Shown here: positions 61,055-64,000 of the stretch, one piece after another
Numbering within the stretch: position 1 is the stretch's first letter
Layout: each line of letters opens with the position of its first letter
NCBI GenBank assembly: GCA_022702545.1
Contig: JAHRBC010000003.1
Span: 2,728,001-2,792,000, forward strand
Direction of reading: 5' to 3'
Length of the DNA: 64,000 bases
DNA from: Phycomyces nitens
Lineage: Eukaryota > Mucoromycota > Mucoromycetes > Mucorales > Phycomycetaceae
Translations under genes and position numbers: made by a program
The notes under the pieces: generated by a model
What the model saw: only the letters and a program-made list of their open reading frames with translations
What the model was told of the DNA's origin: nothing
The model's database searches: none

Positions 61055-62240
61055 AGATTTCGCCTTTTACTTTCGCCTTTCACTCCTTAAACTCCATATA
61101 GAACGCCAAAAATATACTCAAATGTAAATCCAAATTGCCGAACTATTCCCGAAGAGAGGATTGATCAATTGACTAATTATTCAAGATTATAAGGTTCACG
61201 GTTGATTAGGGAATGTCCTCTATAAGAGAAATATCCCTAGTGTCATGCCATTTTTTGTGTCTTTCAATAATGATTCCTTTTTCAAAAATCTGCTGCCTTT
61301 TAGTAAGACTTGTGAGGTTTAGCTCTATCTTTTTTTTCTTTGGTATGGTAGTTGTATTGATTATAGATATTGTGGGATTAAAAGAGAAAATAATAATAAG
61401 CAAAGATGTTCTTGTACGGAAAATTCTGACCAGAGTGCAAAGAAGGAGAAGTGGATGAGTAGTTGAAGGCTGAGTAGTTGAAGGCTGAGGAGGAGGAGGA
61501 AGAGGATGGAAAAAAAAAACTCTACAAAAAATGGAGGCAGAGGAACCTATAAGTGAGGAAGCTTGGTGAAGATGAATAGAGGGTTTGGTGAGACGGTGGG
61601 CGTGGTGGTTGGTGGCCGCCACCTTGAAGTGAAAGGCCAGGCGAAGTAGGGCGGAGTGTAAAGCAGGAGAAGTAAAGAGTAGTGTGAAGGCAGAGGTGGC
61701 CATAAGTGAGGAAGTTTAGTAAAGTTAATAAAGATACTTTTTTACCTCGTTAAAATCACTTTCCCATTTTATTTATTTGACAACTGATTCTCATCCCCAT
61801 ACGCCTAGTCATAAATATTATTTGACACATCCCTAAGCCTTACTGAGTGCCTATCTATTGTCTCGAGAACGTATCCTCTTAGTAGTAGTTTATTGTCCCT
61901 CGTTACCACGCCTCCAATTGGAATAAGAACCATTGCTAGCTAGTAACCCGGCCATAGACACTAGATAACTCGAGCGTCCTTCCTCACAAGTAGCCTCGTT
62001 ACCAGTTACTTACACTCACCCAAGTACCCTACGTGTCAGTACCAAACCCTCTATTATAGGTTCTTATGAGTTTAAATTTGTTGTACAAATATAGAAATTA
62101 TAAATGTTCATACGATATCCACTTCTCTATTAAAATTCCAATTTTCGTTTTGTAAGGGAGGTCCTTTATGACCCACATCATTTTTGGCGTTCTATATGGA
62201 GTTTACGGAGTTAGAAAGCCTAAGGAAAGAGGAGAAATCT
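61055..62240. mobile_element. 1.19-kb non-autonomous element with imperfect TIRs
   Basis: A perfect 26-bp inverted repeat links 61088-61113 (TAAACTCCATATAGAACGCC...) and 62180-62205. The match continues outward, imperfectly, to about 61055 (AGATTTCGCC) and 62240 (GGAGAAATCT), giving TIRs of about 60 bp. The interior has no transposase; a minus-strand frame at 61703-61206 is low complexity (Pro/Thr/Ser-rich). It holds tandem copies of TGAGTAGTTGAAGGC at about 61455-61485 and two copies of TAAGTGAGGAAGYTT (61551 and 61704). The 12-bp TIR core ATATAGAACGCC recurs at 62471. Target-site duplications were not identified. Confidence 0.65.
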
Positions 62241-62497
62241 GTAACCATTTTCAAGCAGGCAGATTTTGTAAGAATTTTACTAGTAAAATCTGTAAACAAG
62301 TTAGGCACATGACCTTATTAGATTTTACCTACTCTTCACTACTGGTTTTTTACCAAATTATTCACCACTGCGCCAATAAAGATTGACAAGACTGACAATT
62401 GATTTTTTATACAAATAGTACCAAAATAAAGTCACACAAGAAAAAAAAAAGGGAAACCGAGTATATCGGAATATAGAACGCCTTTCTTGATATACTG

Positions 62498-62900
62498 GTT
62501 TTTTACTTAGAATTGTCGCACTTGAGAAAATTAATTGTCGCAATTGAGGAGCTTTATTGTCGCACCTGAGAATCTTTATTGACGCACTTGCCAATAGTTA
62601 TTAGCTGTGGTCATTTTTTAAAAAATAATAATCAAATAATATAAATTATAACAAAATAAATCTTCTTTTCAATTAACAGTACTAATGCCATCTTTTAGAA
62701 GAGCAAGGAACAAAAGCAAGAAATATGTAGGACTCAAAGGTAGCATGAGCTTTCTGAATAGGTTGATTTTTTATATCCTTATTTTCTCCACCGCTACTAG
62801 CTATTGGCAAGTGCGTCAATAAAGATTCTCAGGTGCGACAATAAAGCTCCTCAATTGCGACAATTAATTTTCTCAAGTGCGACAATTCTCAGTAAAAAAC
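62498..62900. mobile_element. 403-bp fold-back element with 113-bp TIRs
   Basis: Left arm 62498-62610 and right arm 62788-62900 are inverted copies of equal length with about four mismatches (roughly 96% identity by eye). The spacer is 177 bp and AT-rich, with no ORF of note. Each arm contains four tandem 22-bp units (left: 62512-62533, 62534-62555, 62556-62577, 62578-62599) with the shared core ATTGTCGCACTTGAG; unit 4 is the most divergent. Both ends read GTTTTTTACT inward. No clear target-site duplication was seen. The structure is that of a fold-back or MITE-like element whose arms carry iterated sites. Confidence 0.85.
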
Positions 62901-64000
62901 TTACCAATCCTTTCAATTTTTTTTTGTCCTAAAATGACACCCTACTCTCCAAAATTAAGAAAAAATTTATTATTCTGTTAGAAATGCAAATCTAATAAAC
63001 AATGAAAGCCAAGCTTACTCAAAAAGGATAAATGCCCCTCCTCTTTAATTCTCCATATTTAATGATATATAACCTGATATTCGAGATGACTTTTGTCACC
63101 ACTTTATATAAAATACTATATACAAAACATTGCAACCATTATATAGTCTTGATATACAAAGTAATGCTTTTTTTTAAAATCCTTTGCTATCTCAGATGCA
63201 AGGTTTGTGTATTGAAAGATAACCTACAGAAAAGTTGAAAAAATAATAATATTTTACACTAAACATGAGAGTGAAACTATTCAAAAAATCCAACAATGTT
63301 AGATGTTAAAACCGTTGTCTTTTTCTCTCAAACTTCTGAGCAATTTTCCAATTTAGAATAAGCTTATTTTATAATACCAGTCAAGAAATTTCAAGCCATA
63401 TTTTCTTCTGTGCTTGAAGTCACAAAACGTTGCTAAATATGTATAGATGGGCGGTCTGCCAATCAAAGCATTGCACAGAAAAAAACCTTGTTTTTATGCT
63501 TATAACACAACAAAACCCGGATATGACTCTCTCAAACGAATTAAATATGTATATATATACATATATATATCTGAATACGTTTTTAACTTACATGGCTCGA
63601 ATTACTTTCCAATACTTCAACAAGATAAAAACCTCCCCTAATAAAAAGCACCTTAATGCCTGATTATAGCCGTACCAGCAGTGTTGGCCCAGATGGCGCG
63701 GCTACCTTACGAACAACCAAGTCATATTCCAAGTCAAATTCCAAGGCACATCCCAAGTTTAATCCCAAGTCTGACATATTCCCCAAATATCTGTATGGCA
63801 GAATCAAACAACAACTCACCAAATCATCAGATAATAAAAAGCACTGCAAGAAATCTACAACTCTGGCCCATAATGAACACAAGAATAACCTCGTAATCAT
63901 AGTCACATTGATTACTGCCTTTACGGATATCTTCATATTTCACATAAATTACAAACTGGGTAATGATGCTCCAACCGGCCAATTGATTGCATTGTTTAAA
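62901..64000. other. AT-rich right end of the window
   Basis: No confident gene. Short AT-driven frames at 63032-63238 and 63430-63663 lack motifs. The tandem degenerate repeat at 63715-63785 is listed separately. Confidence 0.5.
63715..63785. repeat. degenerate 12-bp tandem repeat
   Basis: About five to six copies of a 12-bp unit resembling CATTCCAAGTCA follow one another (ACCAAGTCATATTCCAAGTC and onward to CCCAAGTCTGACATATTCCC). In one plus-strand frame the unit reads as a four-residue repeat, xIPS. No start, stop context or neighbours support a gene, so it is recorded only as a repeat. Confidence 0.6.

Noticed and set aside
61206..61703. 165-codon minus-strand frame inside the TIR element
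   Set aside because: Low-complexity Pro/Thr/Ser/Leu translation of repeats, no transposase or retroelement motif.
61740..62080. Possible LTR-like stretch (CCTCGTTACC repeated)
   Set aside because: No TG...CA ends, primer site or second copy could be found within the window.

Overview
The window is nuclear DNA of a filamentous fungus, most likely an early-diverging one of the Mucoromycota (Mucorales-like). Evidence: short spliceosomal introns (about 45-100 bp) in almost every gene, AT-rich intergenic DNA, and a gene set mixing fungal proteins (CE4 chitin deacetylase, a TPS2-type trehalose enzyme, a POT peptide transporter) with factors that budding yeast lacks (NELF-C/D, a CFIm68/CPSF6-like protein, PDRG1). 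No species can be named from sequence alone. No database search was run. Calls rest on motif and family recognition, and exon joins were read by eye. CDS coordinates are genomic start to stop and include introns.

Layout. 1-6.9 kb is gene-poor, with a decayed Tc1-like transposon at about 4.2-5.3 kb. 6.87-9.6 kb carries the mitochondrial RNA helicase SUV3 (-). 9.6-12.9 kb is AT-rich with no confident gene. 13-57.98 kb is the gene-dense core: chitin deacetylase (+), UTP13 (-), TPS2-like trehalose enzyme (+), VPS39 (-), a 69-aa orphan (-), a bHLH-Zip factor (+), a two-TM orphan (+), CPSF6/7-like (+), eL27 (+), TAF6 (-), PDRG1 (+), PLD1 (-), ArfGAP-UBA (-), ATP23 (-), NELF-C/D (+), a YIA6-like mitochondrial carrier (+), PTR2-type peptide transporter (-), NOG2 (-), a CUE-containing orphan (+) and a sugar transporter (+). 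58-64 kb is repeat territory: a broken DDE transposase, a 1.19-kb element with inverted termini, and a 403-bp fold-back element with 113-bp inverted repeats built from four 22-bp units.

The genes are mostly unrelated housekeeping functions. The themes that recur are ribosome production (UTP13, NOG2, eL27), RNA polymerase II transcription and mRNA 3'-end formation (TAF6, NELF-C/D, CPSF6/7-like, bHLH-Zip), membrane traffic (VPS39, PLD1, ArfGAP-UBA) and mitochondrial maintenance (SUV3, ATP23, NAD-type carrier). Two compact divergent gene pairs, TAF6/PDRG1 and ATP23/NELF-C/D, have under 200 bp between start codons.

The most notable observations are the fold-back element at 62.5-62.9 kb, a clear fungal NELF-C/D whose first coding exon is just the ATG, three GC-AG introns with GCAAG donors, a 16-nt microexon inside the second catalytic motif of PLD1, and a final intron in the CPSF6/7-like gene whose removal exposes a conserved-looking C-terminus.
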